Below, one piece after another: positions 10,541 to 21,679 of a DNA stretch of 64,000 bases; within the stretch, counting starts at the first letter, position 1, and each line of letters begins with the position of its first letter. Source of the DNA: Alteromonas sp. V450 (GTDB lineage: Bacteria > Pseudomonadota > Gammaproteobacteria > Enterobacterales > Alteromonadaceae); assembly GCF_001885075.1 (NCBI RefSeq), contig NZ_MODU01000004.1:2232001-2296000 (forward strand). Reading direction: 5' to 3'. A model generated the notes under the pieces. That model made no database searches, had not been told where the DNA came from, and saw only the letters and a list, made by a program, of their open reading frames with translations. Made by a program: the position numbers and the translations under genes.

Positions 10541-10649
10541 ACTTACTCTCCGGTTGTACGTCTTTTTAAACACTACGCCAGGTCATTCCCTTAGGCTAAT
10601 TGCTTCCTGCTAGCCTTAATGCCGTAGCTATAGCGCCCCCAAAATAAAA

Positions 10650-11879
10650 TTAAAATTCACCTTTAAACCAGCTTTGCACTCGATGAAATAAACTTTCACC
10701 GGTCTTCTGCGTACTGGACTTCTTATTATCAGATTGTACTTTGCCATATTGCAGCAGTCCTACGACTGTCGCAAAGCCAGCATCATCAACATATTCGGAC
10801 AAGCCTTTTACGTTGATGGGTTTGCCCACGCGCACGGGCATCTGGAAAAGTTCTTCGGCAAATTCCACAGCACCTTCCATCTTAGCGGTACCGCCAGTAA
10901 GTACAAGACCTGCTGCGATTTGCTCTTCCAGACCGCTGGCACGAATTTCATCATGTACCAGCTCAAAAAGCTCTTGATAGCGAGGTTCTATAACCTCAGC
11001 TAACGTATGGCGAGACATCACTCTAGCCGGGCGTCCACCCACGCTAGGTACTTCAATGCTGTCTTCCATACTCACCATATCTTTCAATGCACAGGCGTAA
11101 TTCACCTTAATTTCTTCTGCATTGCTAATAGGCGTTCTAAATATTTTAGCAATGTCGCTGGTAATTTGATTACCCGCAACCGGTATAACTGCCGTGTGGC
11201 GAATGGCACCATCTGTGAATATAACCATATCCATAGTACCGCCACCGATATCAACCACACATACGCCAAGCTCGCGCTCGTCGTCAGTCAGTACCGCATA
11301 ACTCGATGCCAATGCTGAGAAGATCAGCTGATCGGCATTAAGTTCACAACGCTCAACACATTTCACCATGTTTTTCGCCATATCGTCGGCACAGGTAATA
11401 ATGTGAGCATCCGCTTCCATTCTTACTCCCGACATGCCAATAGGGTTCTTAATCCCTTCCTGCACATCAATAGTAAATTCTTGTGGTAACACGTGTAGTA
11501 GACGACGTTCCGCTGCAATTGGCACACTGCGCGCTGCATGAATAACGTTATCTACGTCTTCTTGTGTTACTTCCTGATTGTTAATCGGTACCATGCCATT
11601 TTCATTTTGGCACTTAACGTGTCGTCCCGAGATAGACATGAAAACTGAAGACACACGGCAATCTGCCATTAGCTCCATCTCGTTTACTGCACGCTGGACC
11701 GATTTCACCACCAGGTTCAAATCGTTAACGCCGCCCTTATCCATGCCTTTCGATGCATGGGTGCCCACGCCAACAATACTGATTTGATCATCTTCTAGTA
11801 ATTCACCCACCACAGCTTTTACTTGGCTGGTGCCGATATCTAGCCCTACAATCAAATTGCGTTCAGCAGGTTTTGACAT
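10650..11879 (-). CDS. ftsA: Cell division protein FtsA
   Basis: An actin-like ATPase that tethers FtsZ to the membrane, 409 residues from the preferred start. The phosphate-1 loop G-L-D-I-G-T-S is near the N-terminus, V-V-D-I-G-G-G-T-M-D lies mid-protein, and the C-terminal amphipathic helix ends S-W-F-K-G-E-F. The ATG at 11879 is preferred over an in-frame ATG at 11900. TAAGGA sits just upstream, and its TAA is the stop codon of ftsQ, so the ftsQ stop codon is embedded in the ftsA ribosome-binding site. This suggests coupled translation. Confidence 0.96.
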   Translation of the reverse strand: MSKPAERNLIVGLDIGTSQVKAVVGELLEDDQISIVGVGTHASKGMDKGGVNDLNLVVKSVQRAVNEMELMADCRVSSVFMSISGRHVKCQNENGMVPINNQEVTQEDVDNVIHAARSVPIAAERRLLHVLPQEFTIDVQEGIKNPIGMSGVRMEADAHIITCADDMAKNMVKCVERCELNADQLIFSALASSYAVLTDDERELGVCVVDIGGGTMDMVIFTDGAIRHTAVIPVAGNQITSDIAKIFRTPISNAEEIKVNYACALKDMVSMEDSIEVPSVGGRPARVMSRHTLAEVIEPRYQELFELVHDEIRASGLEEQIAAGLVLTGGTAKMEGAVEFAEELFQMPVRVGKPINVKGLSEYVDDAGFATVVGLLQYGKVQSDNKKSSTQKTGESLFHRVQSWFKGEF

Positions 11880-11886
11880 GGTTTCC

Positions 11887-12657
11887 TTAACTCTCTTCAT
11901 CTGTGGCGCTGTCGTCTTTCCATCCGACTGCTACGCCCGTGTCATAGCGAAGGTCGACGTATTTCACCGCCTTCTCTTGTTGCGCCAGAAGTGGATAAAC
12001 ATCAATAAAGCGTTGTAGCCTATCGATAAACTCCTGACGTCCTAAATTCAATTTAATGCCGTTTTTCAACTGCACTTGCCATGCAAATCGCTCGCTTAAA
12101 GATAACTCTTCTAACGTCATATCCGTTGTCGCGATTAGCGCGTGCATGGCGTTGTAGCCCTCAAGGGCCGTTTTTTCACTGCCGCCCGGCCCGTAAAGGC
12201 GTGGTAAATCTAATTTCACGCCCTCGTCGTTAAACGTATCGCCATAAGGGTTTAACAACAAATCTTCATTCCATTGCGCAACGGGCTGCTGCTCAACCAA
12301 ATAAATTTTCAACGTATTTGGCCATTTCTTTCTAACTGACGCGCGATAAACCCAAGGCTGCGCTTCAACAAGCTCAAATACTTCGTTGACATCAAGCGCA
12401 AAAAAGCTTCCAGGCTGCGCCTTGCGTATTAATCGCTCTAGCTTGGTAATATCGATGTGCTGATAATCACCAGAAAAATCGATAACCTGTACCGGCATTT
12501 GCTGTTCATCCTGCAAATACTGGTTTGCTTTAAGCCCACCAAACACTAATCCTGCAATAACAAACAGTAAGAAAGCGACGCCGCCCCACACTGCCGTTTT
12601 ACTTTTGCCGCCCTTTTCAGAAGCAGGCTTATTTTGATTAGTATTGGTATCAGCCAC
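11887..12657 (-). CDS. ftsQ: Cell division protein FtsQ
   Basis: A 256-residue divisome protein with a short cytoplasmic tail, one membrane helix (about 22-42), and a periplasmic POTRA and beta domain (from about 55). It bridges the early ring to FtsL/FtsB and the septal synthases. It starts at GTG with AAGGCG upstream, 2 bp after the ddlB stop codon. The C-terminal end is acidic (D-D-S-A-T-D-E-E-S). Sequence conservation of FtsQ is low, but POTRA, topology and position between ddlB and ftsA make the assignment secure. Confidence 0.93.
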   Translation of the reverse strand: MADTNTNQNKPASEKGGKSKTAVWGGVAFLLFVIAGLVFGGLKANQYLQDEQQMPVQVIDFSGDYQHIDITKLERLIRKAQPGSFFALDVNEVFELVEAQPWVYRASVRKKWPNTLKIYLVEQQPVAQWNEDLLLNPYGDTFNDEGVKLDLPRLYGPGGSEKTALEGYNAMHALIATTDMTLEELSLSERFAWQVQLKNGIKLNLGRQEFIDRLQRFIDVYPLLAQQEKAVKYVDLRYDTGVAVGWKDDSATDEES

Positions 12658-12659
12658 GT

Positions 12660-13643
12660 TTACGCCTTGTTTGCAACGTCATCAAAACTGGTAGAAAGAA
12701 TACTTAATACCAGTTCGTCAAATGTTAATCCTGCAACTTTGGCTGCCTTAGGCACCAAACTTTTTTCTGTCATGCCAGGCACTGTGTTCGCCTCCAGCAA
12801 ATAAAATTGCCTTTGGTTGTCCTGCATAACGTCAATTCTACCCCAGCCGCTGCCAGAAATAGCATCAAAAGCACGGGATGCTAGTTTTGCTAGCTGTGCT
12901 TCTTGCTCTTCAGACAAGCCGCTCGGGCAATAGTATTCTGTTGTATTATCCTGATATTTCGCAGCATAATCATAGAATGTATGTGGAGTAGACATGCGAA
13001 TAGACGGCAACGCCTGTCCCTGCAATACAGAAACAGTGAATTCAGGGCCATCTATATACTGTTCTAACAGGACTTGATTATCGTATTTAAAGGCGTCCTG
13101 AATGGCAGTTTCGAGCTGTTTAGCGCTTGTCACTCTCGCCATGCCAATACTCGACCCTTCTCTGGCCGGTTTTACCATGACTTCATTCCCCAATTTATCC
13201 ATTATAGCGCTGCACTTACCAGCTTCAAAGTGCCTTTTATCAGCAATTTCATATTTTGCAGTGGGTAAGCCTAAACTTTGCCACACTTGCTTAGTATGAA
13301 TTTTGTCCATTGCCAGTGCAGAACCTAAAACTCGACTTCCGGTATAGGGGATTTTCAGTAGCTGAAGCGCTCCTTGCATAGAGCCATCTTCACCACCACG
13401 ACCGTGCAGCATAATTAGTGCTCTATCAACGTTTAGGTCGAGAAGATCGGTAAGCGGTCGCTCTGCTGGGTCAAACGCAAACGCATCCACCCCTTGTCTC
13501 AACAGCGCGTTTAGCACCGCATTCCCAGAATTTAGCGATACTTCGCGCTCAGCAGAATCGCCGCCAAGCAGTACAGCAACTTTTCCATACTCGTTCGGCG
13601 AGTGGGTTTTCTGTGAGTGAATACTTACTGAAGGTTTAGACAT
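12660..13643 (-). CDS. ddlB: D-alanine--D-alanine ligase
   Basis: An ATP-grasp enzyme joining two D-Ala residues for the pentapeptide stem, 327 residues from the preferred start. The N-terminal V-L-L-G-G-D-S-A-E-R-E-V-S motif, H-G-R-G-G-E-D-G-S and the C-terminal E-A-N-T-V-P-G-M-T motif are typical of Ddl. The ATG at 13643 has a GGAAGGGG site upstream and lies 1 bp after the murC stop. The longer frame would begin at TTG inside murC, so I rejected it. ddlB sits between murC and ftsQ as in E. coli. Confidence 0.95.
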   Translation of the reverse strand: MSKPSVSIHSQKTHSPNEYGKVAVLLGGDSAEREVSLNSGNAVLNALLRQGVDAFAFDPAERPLTDLLDLNVDRALIMLHGRGGEDGSMQGALQLLKIPYTGSRVLGSALAMDKIHTKQVWQSLGLPTAKYEIADKRHFEAGKCSAIMDKLGNEVMVKPAREGSSIGMARVTSAKQLETAIQDAFKYDNQVLLEQYIDGPEFTVSVLQGQALPSIRMSTPHTFYDYAAKYQDNTTEYYCPSGLSEEQEAQLAKLASRAFDAISGSGWGRIDVMQDNQRQFYLLEANTVPGMTEKSLVPKAAKVAGLTFDELVLSILSTSFDDVANKA

Positions 13644-13644
13644 C

Positions 13645-15090
13645 TTATTCCCCTTCCTTTGCAAGCGATGTTGCTTCTAATTCGTGACGGGCAAGAAGCT
13701 TAGCAATCTGTCCGATATTTCCCGCGCCTTGTGTCATGACAATGTCGCCATCTTGCATGATATTCGCCAAAATAGCTGGTAAGGCGTCTTTGTCACCTAC
13801 GTATACAGGCTCGATTTGACCACGCTGACGAATGGAACGGCATAGCGCTTTACTGTCAGCGCCTTCAATAGGTTGTTCACTGGCTGCGTAAACATCCAGA
13901 AGCAACAAGGCATCAACACTCGACAGTACTTCAACAAAGTCTTCGTAAAGGTCGCGGGTTCGCGTAAAGCGATGTGGTTGATAAACCATAACCAAGCGCT
14001 TATCAGGCCAGTTTGCACGAGCCGCAGCGATAGTCGCCCTTACTTCCGTTGGATGGTGACCATAATCATCCACCAAACACACCTCACCTTTGCTGGTATT
14101 AAACGTACCTAGCTGCTCGAAACGACGACCTATTCCACCAAAGCTGGCTAGTGCGCGAATGATAGCGTCGTCGTCTACACTTTCGTCGGTTGCGACAGCG
14201 ATAGCAGCAAGGGCATTTAGCACATTGTGGTTACCGGTGAGGTTCAGCGTAATATCTAACGGTTCGCGTTCTGGGCGAATAACCGTGAAATTCGCTTTAC
14301 CGAATGACAGAGAAACATTTTCTGCGCGATAGTCGTTATGTGATTCAAAACCATAGGTAAGAATGCTTCGACCTATACGAGGGCGAATTTCTTGGATATT
14401 TGCATCGTCACCGCATACGATTGCCTGCCCGTAAAACGGTAGGTTCGACAAGAAATCAACAAAGGTATCTTTCACCTTTGAGAAGTCGCCCCCATAAGTA
14501 TCCATATGGTCTGCTTCTATATTGGTCACCACAGAAACCATCGGCTGCAAATGAAGGAACGACGCATCGCTCTCATCGGCCTCTGCGATTAGATAACGGC
14601 TTTTACCCAAACGCGCATTCGTACCAGCACTGTTAAGCAAACCGCCGATAACAAACGTAGGGTCATACTCCGCTTCTGCGAAAATCGTTGAAATTAAACT
14701 GGTTGTGGTAGTTTTGCCGTGGGTACCCGCCACCGCAATACCGTGGCGGAATCGCATCAATTCTGCCAGCATTTCTGCACGGCGAATGATCGGAATGCGC
14801 TTTTCACGAGCAACGATAATCTCTGGATTTTGCTCATTGATAGCGCTAGACACCACAATAACGTCCATGCCTTCAACATTTTCCGCACGGTGGCCTATTT
14901 TCACATCAGCACCTAATTCGCTTAAGCGCTGTGTCATTGGCCCTTCTTGAATGTCAGAGCCAGCAATAGCATAACCTTCGTTTAGTAATACTTCGGCAAT
15001 ACCACCCATACCGGCACCGCCGATACCAATAAAGAATATATTTTTCACCCTGCGCATTTGCGGGCTTTCAAATGGGGTTTTAAAAACCAT
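13645..15090 (-). CDS. murC: UDP-N-acetylmuramate--L-alanine ligase
   Basis: A 481-residue cytoplasmic Mur ligase that adds L-Ala to UDP-MurNAc. The N-terminal Rossmann motif [12 protein letters not shown] and the ATP-binding A-G-T-H-G-K-T-T-T are characteristic of MurC. The start codon overlaps the murG stop (TAATG), with AGGGGAC just upstream. Normal length and order. Confidence 0.97.
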   Translation of the reverse strand: MVFKTPFESPQMRRVKNIFFIGIGGAGMGGIAEVLLNEGYAIAGSDIQEGPMTQRLSELGADVKIGHRAENVEGMDVIVVSSAINEQNPEIIVAREKRIPIIRRAEMLAELMRFRHGIAVAGTHGKTTTTSLISTIFAEAEYDPTFVIGGLLNSAGTNARLGKSRYLIAEADESDASFLHLQPMVSVVTNIEADHMDTYGGDFSKVKDTFVDFLSNLPFYGQAIVCGDDANIQEIRPRIGRSILTYGFESHNDYRAENVSLSFGKANFTVIRPEREPLDITLNLTGNHNVLNALAAIAVATDESVDDDAIIRALASFGGIGRRFEQLGTFNTSKGEVCLVDDYGHHPTEVRATIAAARANWPDKRLVMVYQPHRFTRTRDLYEDFVEVLSSVDALLLLDVYAASEQPIEGADSKALCRSIRQRGQIEPVYVGDKDALPAILANIMQDGDIVMTQGAGNIGQIAKLLARHELEATSLAKEGE

Positions 15091-16232
15091 TAGTCCCCTA
15101 CTCCTACCACGCTTTTAACGTGGCTTACTACATTTTCCGTGGCATGAGTGCTTGCACATGTTTTCGCAACAGCACCCATCTTTAAGCAGCCTTCAGGGTG
15201 TTGTAACCACTGACGTACCACCTGCCCTAAATTTTCTTTCAATACAGATTGAGCAATCATTAGTGCCGCATTTTGCCTCACTAGCGACTGCGCATTTTTT
15301 GTTTGGTGATCGTCAACCGCAAAAGGTAGCGGTACGAAAATCGCCGCGCGTCCGGCTGCTGCGACTTCACTTACCGTAAGCGCACCGGCTCTACAGACAA
15401 TAAAGTCTGCCCATTCATAAGCTGCGGCCATGTCATCAATAAAATCACTGACATCGATTTTCGACATATCTGCGCCCACCGACGTGTAGGCTTTAATGAC
15501 ACCTTCACTGTTGCCCTTTCCACATTGGTGTTTGATTGATAAACCTTCTAGCACCCCGCAAGTCTCCGGCACGGTTTCATTGAGAATTTGTGCACCTAAA
15601 CTGCCGCCAACTACAAGCATATTTAAACCTTGCTTGTGCTCACTAGTGTTTTCAAAACGGCTTTCAAGAGTGTTTGCACGAACGTCTGCGTCAATGTCTA
15701 CAGACTTGGGCTTCACCTGCCAAATTTCGTCTCGAACAGGATTGCCCACAGTATGCACCTTAATAGCGCCACCTGAAAATTGTTCTTTCGCATCCTCAAA
15801 GCCCAGAAGCACCCGACTTGCGATTTTACTGAGAAGCTTATTGGTCATGCCTGCCGCGGCATTTTGCTCATGCACAATAACGGGAATGCCTAAACTTTTT
15901 GCGGCTACCCCGCCCGGGCCGCTTGCGTAACCGCCAAATCCGACCACGATATCAGGTTGAAGACGCTTTATAATTCGTCTTGCTGAAAATAAGCTTTTAA
16001 CTAAAGCAATGGCGCCTTCAAAGCGTGCCGCTATACCTTTACCACGAAGCCCTTTTACCGGAATAAAATGAATGGGAATATCGTGCTTTGGCACAACTTG
16101 CGCTTCCATCCGCTCGGCGGTGCCTAGCCAATGAATGTCCCAACCTTCATTTCGAAGCGCGTTTGCCACTGCAAGACCAGGGAAAACATGCCCGCCTGTA
16201 CCACCAGCCATAATCAAGCAACGCTTAGCCAT
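15090..16232 (-). CDS. murG: UDP-N-acetylglucosamine transferase MurG (lipid II synthesis)
   Basis: A peripheral membrane GT28 enzyme that adds GlcNAc to lipid I, 380 residues. The glycine-rich motif [12 protein letters not shown] is at the N-terminus, a second G-G-S-L-G-A-Q motif is mid-protein, and [10 protein letters not shown] is in the UDP-GlcNAc site. I take the ATG at 16232: AGGAGG lies 7 bp upstream, and the protein then begins M-A-K-R directly before the fold. An open frame extends 41 codons upstream, but that part is the ftsW reading region. The chosen start overlaps ftsW by 8 bp. Confidence 0.95.
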   Translation of the reverse strand: MAKRCLIMAGGTGGHVFPGLAVANALRNEGWDIHWLGTAERMEAQVVPKHDIPIHFIPVKGLRGKGIAARFEGAIALVKSLFSARRIIKRLQPDIVVGFGGYASGPGGVAAKSLGIPVIVHEQNAAAGMTNKLLSKIASRVLLGFEDAKEQFSGGAIKVHTVGNPVRDEIWQVKPKSVDIDADVRANTLESRFENTSEHKQGLNMLVVGGSLGAQILNETVPETCGVLEGLSIKHQCGKGNSEGVIKAYTSVGADMSKIDVSDFIDDMAAAYEWADFIVCRAGALTVSEVAAAGRAAIFVPLPFAVDDHQTKNAQSLVRQNAALMIAQSVLKENLGQVVRQWLQHPEGCLKMGAVAKTCASTHATENVVSHVKSVVGVGD

Positions 16233-17649
16233 TATCAGCCTCCTGCGCCACGCGCGCGAGTATAGCTTTAATGCCAGCTTTTCCTTCATCTTCTGCGCTT
16301 GATGTTTTGGCGCTAGGTTTAGCTTCAACCGTCGCAGTAGAAAAATCAGCTTCATAAACCTTGCTCTCTACGCTCGCATCACCTTCAATATGCGATGCTT
16401 TAGATTTGGACGCGCTTGTTGGTATCGGCTTTTTACGGCGGGCCTTACTCTTACCTGATTTGCTATCGCCTCGGCCGATCGCCTGTACGCCATCAACCCG
16501 TAATTCAAAATCGATACGAAGTAATATGGCTACTGCTACTGACATGATGATAAGTGACGAGCCGCCGTAGCTAACTAACGGCAGCGTTAACCCTTTTGTT
16601 GGCAGAATACCGGCGCTTGCACCAATATTTACCGCCGTTTGAAAGCTGAACCAGATGCCTATGCTGTAAGCCATGTACCCATCAAACGCTCGCCCTTTTT
16701 CTAGTGCCTTATTTCCAATGCTCAGCGCACGCAACACCATCCATAAAATAAGACCAAGTACTGCAAGCACACCAACAAAGCCTAGCTCTTCCGCTAAGAT
16801 GGCCATAACAAAGTCAGTGTGTGCTTCGGGTAAGAATTCCAGTTTTTGCAAACTATTGCCTAGGCCTTGCCCAAACCAGTTACCGCGACCATAGGCCATC
16901 AAAGACTGGGTTAGCTGATAACCAGCGCCAAACGGATCGGCCCAAGGGTCTAAAAAGGAGGTAACCCGTTTCATTCGGTATTCTTCAAACACGATAAGCG
17001 CTACAACGGCTAATATGCCTGCAAACACCAGTGCGAAGAACTGCCACAGTCGTGCACCCGCTAAAAACAACAGGCCAATTGTGGTTGCAAACATCACGAC
17101 TACTGTACCTAAGTCGGGCTGAAGCAAAAGCAACATTGCAAGTGCAAAGAACACCACAAGGGGTTTTATGAAGCCTTTTAGGTTCTCGGTAACCTCTTCG
17201 TAGCGGCGAACCAGATACCCCGCTAAATACGCAAAGAAAAAGAGCTTTGCCGGCTCAGCGGCTTGAATGGTTATAGGGCCAATCGCCAACCAACGGGTGC
17301 TCCCGTTTACGGTTCTTCCCACTACCAGTACTGCTAGCAATAACGCTATAGCCGCAAGCAGAAGGTAGGGATTTGTCATGCGCCAAAACTGCATGGGTAA
17401 ATTCAGTACCACCATAGCGGCGACGATCGCCCCAACAATATAAATACCGTGGCGAATAGCAAAATAGAACGGATTGTCGTGCAGCCTATCGGCCACCGGC
17501 ATCGACGCGGAAGTTACAATTACAACCCCAATGCTCATTAGCGCGAGCGCAATTAATATCAGCGTCACGTCATAGGGTTGCGTTGCCGAGGGCTGCCCAT
17601 CGTGTTTCGCAGCAAATAGTGCGCTAAGTTTGGTAGAGGCAGCCATCAT
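16225..17649 (-). CDS. ftsW: FtsW peptidoglycan glycosyltransferase (SEDS family)
   Basis: A 474-residue polytopic SEDS protein that polymerises septal glycan with FtsI. About ten membrane helices cover residues 28-390, including the S-Y-G-G-S-S loop and the E-E-L-G-F-V-G motif. About 80 residues of charged, Ser/Lys/Ala-rich tail follow (G-D-S-K-S-G-K onward), longer than usual, perhaps a cytoplasmic partner-binding segment. Two consecutive ATG codons (17649 and 17646) overlap the murD stop codon, so translation is coupled whichever is used. Confidence 0.95.
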   Translation of the reverse strand: MMAASTKLSALFAAKHDGQPSATQPYDVTLILIALALMSIGVVIVTSASMPVADRLHDNPFYFAIRHGIYIVGAIVAAMVVLNLPMQFWRMTNPYLLLAAIALLLAVLVVGRTVNGSTRWLAIGPITIQAAEPAKLFFFAYLAGYLVRRYEEVTENLKGFIKPLVVFFALAMLLLLQPDLGTVVVMFATTIGLLFLAGARLWQFFALVFAGILAVVALIVFEEYRMKRVTSFLDPWADPFGAGYQLTQSLMAYGRGNWFGQGLGNSLQKLEFLPEAHTDFVMAILAEELGFVGVLAVLGLILWMVLRALSIGNKALEKGRAFDGYMAYSIGIWFSFQTAVNIGASAGILPTKGLTLPLVSYGGSSLIIMSVAVAILLRIDFELRVDGVQAIGRGDSKSGKSKARRKKPIPTSASKSKASHIEGDASVESKVYEADFSTATVEAKPSAKTSSAEDEGKAGIKAILARVAQEADNG

Positions 17650-19178
17650 GATGCGGCCCCCACAGCGCCGTTGTTCTCACTGTGTAAATTGTGGAGATCG
17701 TGCACGTCTTGTTTAAACACGTCACCGCGATGCATGTAATTCTTAAACATATCTAAACTTGCACACGCAGGCGAAAGCAGCACTACATCACCAGGTGCAG
17801 CTAGTCTTGTTGCTGCTTTTACGGCCTCTTTCATGGTTGATACACAAGAAGTGTGGGCAAAATTCTTTTCAAACAAATGCGCGTCTTTGCCCAAGGCAAA
17901 CACGTGCGATACGTATTTAGTTAGATAAGGCGAGAGGCTGGCTATATCAGCGCCTTTAGCGTCACCACCTGCAATAAGAATGAGCTTCCCTTGTATAGTC
18001 GGAGCTAACCCTTCAAGGGCAGCTACCGTGGCGCCAATGTTGGTTGCTTTGGAATCGTCGATATAGCGGATGTCGTTTACGCGGGCTATTTCCACACAGC
18101 GATGTGGTGCAGCTTTGAAACTGTGTAGATGTTTAACCGCGAGCTCTGGCGAAACACCTAGCTGAAGGCAGATACCCAATGCAGCCATGATGTTTAGTAC
18201 GTTATGCATGCCCGCCAAATGAATATCGCTAAGGGCAATGAGCTTTTCGCCATTAAACGTTATATATAGACTTTGTTCATCGTCACGAGCACTATCGTCA
18301 CCGTCAAAAGACGCAATCGCAAACCCTGTGGTCGACTCTCCCAGTCCATATTCAACGATATTTTTTGACGCTAGCGACTCTTCATTAGACGCGGCATTAG
18401 ATACGCCATCAGATACTGAATTTGATGCACCAATCCCCTTAGCATCGGTAATAAGCTGCTCGTAAGGTGCTACAAACTCACCGTCTCGCCACACAACCGC
18501 AGATTTCGCATTATCAAAAATGCGATGCTTGGCATCGATATAGGCTTCAAGGGTACCGTGACGGTCTAGGTGGTCATCGGAAATATTAAGCACAGTAGCA
18601 GCTTCAAGCTCCAGGCTAGACGTAGTTTCAAGTTGAAAACTTGATAGCTCCATCACCACTACATCTGCATCACTTTGAAGCGCTTCAAGCACAGGGCGAC
18701 CTACGTTACCCGCTTCAATGCTTTTTACGCCGCAGCTTTTGAGCAGATGGTTCACTAATAAAGTAACCGTGGTTTTACCGTTAGAGCCGGTTATACCTAC
18801 TACGCGCTTAGCTGGCGTAGCACTACTCGTTAAGGCATTTAAACGGGCGAACAATTCCACGTCGCCGATCACCTCAACACCACACTTTTGCGCTAAAGTC
18901 ACTTGTTCAATATTCAAAGCAAGACCCGGACTTAACACCAAAGTGTCTACACCATCAAAGTAATCTTCGCTTAGAGCGGTGCAAGTGACCTTCTCTGCCA
19001 TAAACGCTTGCATGTCAGTATCAAGATCAGAATCAGGGTCGGTAACTAGAGTAAAATTAGCACGGGTATCAAACGCTTTAACCGTTGCCTTCTGTTGCAA
19101 CAAAAAGCGCACGCAAGCCTGACCTGTAACACCCAGGCCACCGACCACATAACTATGCTCACGTACGTTATACGACAT
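17646..19178 (-). CDS. murD: UDP-N-acetylmuramoylalanine--D-glutamate ligase
   Basis: Adds D-Glu to the peptide stem in the cytoplasm. The ATP motif [10 protein letters not shown] is at 128-137, and the ligand-binding [10 protein letters not shown] follows near 198-207. At 510 residues it is longer than the E. coli enzyme (438). Part of the excess is a Ser/Asn/Ala-rich, probably disordered insert at about 248-275 and an acidic run near 292-302. The insert lies between recognised motifs and would not remove known active-site residues. The gene starts 21 bp after mraY. Confidence 0.95.
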   Translation of the reverse strand: MSYNVREHSYVVGGLGVTGQACVRFLLQQKATVKAFDTRANFTLVTDPDSDLDTDMQAFMAEKVTCTALSEDYFDGVDTLVLSPGLALNIEQVTLAQKCGVEVIGDVELFARLNALTSSATPAKRVVGITGSNGKTTVTLLVNHLLKSCGVKSIEAGNVGRPVLEALQSDADVVVMELSSFQLETTSSLELEAATVLNISDDHLDRHGTLEAYIDAKHRIFDNAKSAVVWRDGEFVAPYEQLITDAKGIGASNSVSDGVSNAASNEESLASKNIVEYGLGESTTGFAIASFDGDDSARDDEQSLYITFNGEKLIALSDIHLAGMHNVLNIMAALGICLQLGVSPELAVKHLHSFKAAPHRCVEIARVNDIRYIDDSKATNIGATVAALEGLAPTIQGKLILIAGGDAKGADIASLSPYLTKYVSHVFALGKDAHLFEKNFAHTSCVSTMKEAVKAATRLAAPGDVVLLSPACASLDMFKNYMHRGDVFKQDVHDLHNLHSENNGAVGAAS

Positions 19179-19199
19179 TAATGCTTATCTCTTTACCGC

Positions 19200-20282
19200 T
19201 TATCTAAGTTTAAGGGTAGCTAAACCCACTAAAACCAAAATGATTGAAATGATCCAAAAACGCACTATTACGCGCGGCTCTGGCCAGCCCTTCAATTCAT
19301 AGTGATGGTGAATGGGCGCCATACGGAAAATACGCTGGCCACGCAGTTTGTAAGAACCTACCTGAAGGATGACCGACAGGGTTTCTATAACAAAAACACC
19401 ACCCATGATGATTAACACGAGTTCTTGGCGCACTAATACAGCCAGCACGCCTAATGTGCCGCCTAACGCTAATGAACCAACGTCGCCCATAAATACTTGT
19501 GCCGGATACGTGTTAAACCATAAAAATCCTAAGCCTGCACCAACCATGGCGGTGCACACAATCACCAGTTCACTGGTGAGCGGAATATGAGGAATATTCA
19601 GGTATTCGGCAAAGTTCGCATTACCTGTTACATAAGCAAATATGGCAAATGCGCCCGCAACCAATATAGTGGGCACAATGGCAAGTCCATCCAAGCCATC
19701 GGTAAGGTTTACCGCATTACTGGTGCCTACAATGGCAAAGTAAGTAATGATGATGAAGAACGCCCCTAACTGCGGAAACACTTCTTTGAAAAAAGGCACC
19801 AGTAGTGAGGTTTCAGCGCTTATTGTTGCACTGCTGTATAGATAGAATGCGACGCCTAACGCAACCACCGATTGCCAGAAATATTTCCAACGGGCGATGA
19901 GCCCTTTCGAGTCTTTGCGGATCACTTTTCTGTAGTCGTCAACAAACCCGATAATACCGTAGGCCACAACCACGGTTAGTGTTACCAATACATAACGATT
20001 AGTAAGGTCAGCCCAAAGCAGGCCGCTTACTACAATTGCTGCGAGTATAAGTAACCCGCCCATAGTGGGTGTACCTGATTTTGACAAATGGCTTTGCGGG
20101 CCATCGTCTCGTACCGTTTGACCAATTTGCATACGCTGCAAATAACGAATCATCTTAGGGCCAATAAGAATGGCAATAAGTAACGCGGTCAGCGTGCTTA
20201 AAATTGCGCGAAGGGTAAGGTATGAAAATACGTTAAACCCTGCATCGAATTGTGTCAGCCAGTCGGCTAGCCAAATTAACAT
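19200..20282 (-). CDS. mraY: Phospho-MurNAc-pentapeptide transferase
   Basis: A 360-residue inner-membrane enzyme that makes lipid I from undecaprenyl phosphate and UDP-MurNAc-pentapeptide. It has about ten helices, the G-T-P-T-M-G-G motif, the D-D-Y-R-K segment, the aspartate motif [10 protein letters not shown], and [11 protein letters not shown]. The last residues of murF overlap its start by 7 bp. All family features and length are normal. Confidence 0.97.
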   Translation of the reverse strand: MLIWLADWLTQFDAGFNVFSYLTLRAILSTLTALLIAILIGPKMIRYLQRMQIGQTVRDDGPQSHLSKSGTPTMGGLLILAAIVVSGLLWADLTNRYVLVTLTVVVAYGIIGFVDDYRKVIRKDSKGLIARWKYFWQSVVALGVAFYLYSSATISAETSLLVPFFKEVFPQLGAFFIIITYFAIVGTSNAVNLTDGLDGLAIVPTILVAGAFAIFAYVTGNANFAEYLNIPHIPLTSELVIVCTAMVGAGLGFLWFNTYPAQVFMGDVGSLALGGTLGVLAVLVRQELVLIIMGGVFVIETLSVILQVGSYKLRGQRIFRMAPIHHHYELKGWPEPRVIVRFWIISIILVLVGLATLKLR

Positions 20283-21679
20283 GCTATTCGCTCCCGACGG
20301 CTATCGTGCTTTCCCAGCGCAGAGGCCTCGACCGCCTCTACCACACGTTCCATTTTGGAACTGCGTGAACCTTTAACTAAAATTGAAATATCGCGCTGCT
20401 GCACTAACAAATCACTCTCCATTGCGGCCAACAAACTTTCAACATCGCTGAAATGGCCACCGTTTTCATTAAACACAGCACTGGCTGATTGACTCAAAAC
20501 ACCCATGGTATACAGGTAATTAATTCCTTTTTGTTTAGCGTATTCCCCCACCTGCTCGTGGTAATAACGCGCTTTTTCGCCCAACTCTTTCATGTCGCCT
20601 AGAACAAGAACGCGAATGCCTGAAAAGCTACTTAGCGTATCAATTGCCGCATTTACAGACGCTACGTTGGCGTTGTAGGTATCGTCTAACAGGCGAACCT
20701 GTTCGGTAAGTTGTTTTACATTCAAACGGCCGCTAACTTGCTTCATGGCAAGTAAACCGTCGCGCACGTTCTCTAGCGTGGCGCCTACTTGCAGCGTTAA
20801 GGCCGCAGCAACAAGGGCATTCCCCACGTTGTGAATGCCTGGAATGGTAAGTTGAATAGACATATCACCTTGCGGGCAAACCAAGTGGAATGCGGCGCAG
20901 CCATCTAGCCCAATGGTGATATCTTCCGCTCTAAAGTCGGCATTATTTTTCTGCTGCGAAAACGTAAGCGTTTTAGTCTGTTTAAGTTTGCCTTGCCAGA
21001 ATTCGGCAAACTGACTATCCACATTAACTACCGCCACACCATCACTGCCTAAGCCTTTAAAAATTTCACTTTTGGCGCGCGCTACACCTAGTAAGCTTCC
21101 AAAACCTTCAAGATGAGAAGCGGCGGCATTTACGATAGTGGCTACGTCCGGCTTAACAAGATTCGTGGTATAGGCGATTTCACCCATGTGATTTGCGCCT
21201 AACTCCATCACTGCATATTCATGCTGAGGTTCAAGGCGTAGAAGGGTTAGCGGCACACCAATATCATTGTTGAAGTTACCGTTTGTGGCTAACACATTGC
21301 CTCTTCGCGCCAAAATAGCGGCACACATTTCCTTTACGGTGGTTTTGCCACTGCTTCCGGTAATCGCAATCGTTTTGGGGGCCACGTATGATTTTACCGC
21401 GGCACCTAATAGACCAAGCGCGTCTTTGGTATTTTCAACCGTGATGACAGGTAGCGAGGTAGCTACGTCTTCACTGGCGATAACCGCGCTCGCTCCCGCT
21501 TTTTCGGCCGTAGAGATAAAATCGTGGCCGTTAAAATTTGGACCTTTCAAGGCCAGATAAACTGCGCCATCTTCAAGGGTGCGGGTATCGGTACTTACTG
21601 CTGATACTTCGATGTCAGCAGCGCCTTTTAATTTTCCATTAACCTTTTCGGCTATCCATGACAGCGTTGTTGTTATCAT
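20276..21679 (-). CDS. murF: UDP-MurNAc-tripeptide--D-Ala-D-Ala ligase
   Basis: A 467-residue Mur ligase adding the D-Ala-D-Ala dipeptide made by Ddl. The ATP motif [14 protein letters not shown], the [10 protein letters not shown] motif and L-L-D-D-T-Y-N-A-N are diagnostic for MurF. It overlaps murE by 4 bp and mraY by 7 bp, consistent with one polycistronic message. Confidence 0.97.
   Translation of the reverse strand: MITTTLSWIAEKVNGKLKGAADIEVSAVSTDTRTLEDGAVYLALKGPNFNGHDFISTAEKAGASAVIASEDVATSLPVITVENTKDALGLLGAAVKSYVAPKTIAITGSSGKTTVKEMCAAILARRGNVLATNGNFNNDIGVPLTLLRLEPQHEYAVMELGANHMGEIAYTTNLVKPDVATIVNAAASHLEGFGSLLGVARAKSEIFKGLGSDGVAVVNVDSQFAEFWQGKLKQTKTLTFSQQKNNADFRAEDITIGLDGCAAFHLVCPQGDMSIQLTIPGIHNVGNALVAAALTLQVGATLENVRDGLLAMKQVSGRLNVKQLTEQVRLLDDTYNANVASVNAAIDTLSSFSGIRVLVLGDMKELGEKARYYHEQVGEYAKQKGINYLYTMGVLSQSASAVFNENGGHFSDVESLLAAMESDLLVQQRDISILVKGSRSSKMERVVEAVEASALGKHDSRRERIAC

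Noticed and set aside
10541-10573. N-terminal extension of FtsZ by 11 residues
   Set aside because: It would begin at GTG without a ribosome-binding site, while the ATG at 10540 has GGAGAG and gives the usual FtsZ start.
16233-16355. N-terminal extension of MurG by 41 residues
   Set aside because: The extension is Lys/Arg/Leu-rich read-through of the ftsW tail region. The internal ATG with AGGAGG fits the family start.
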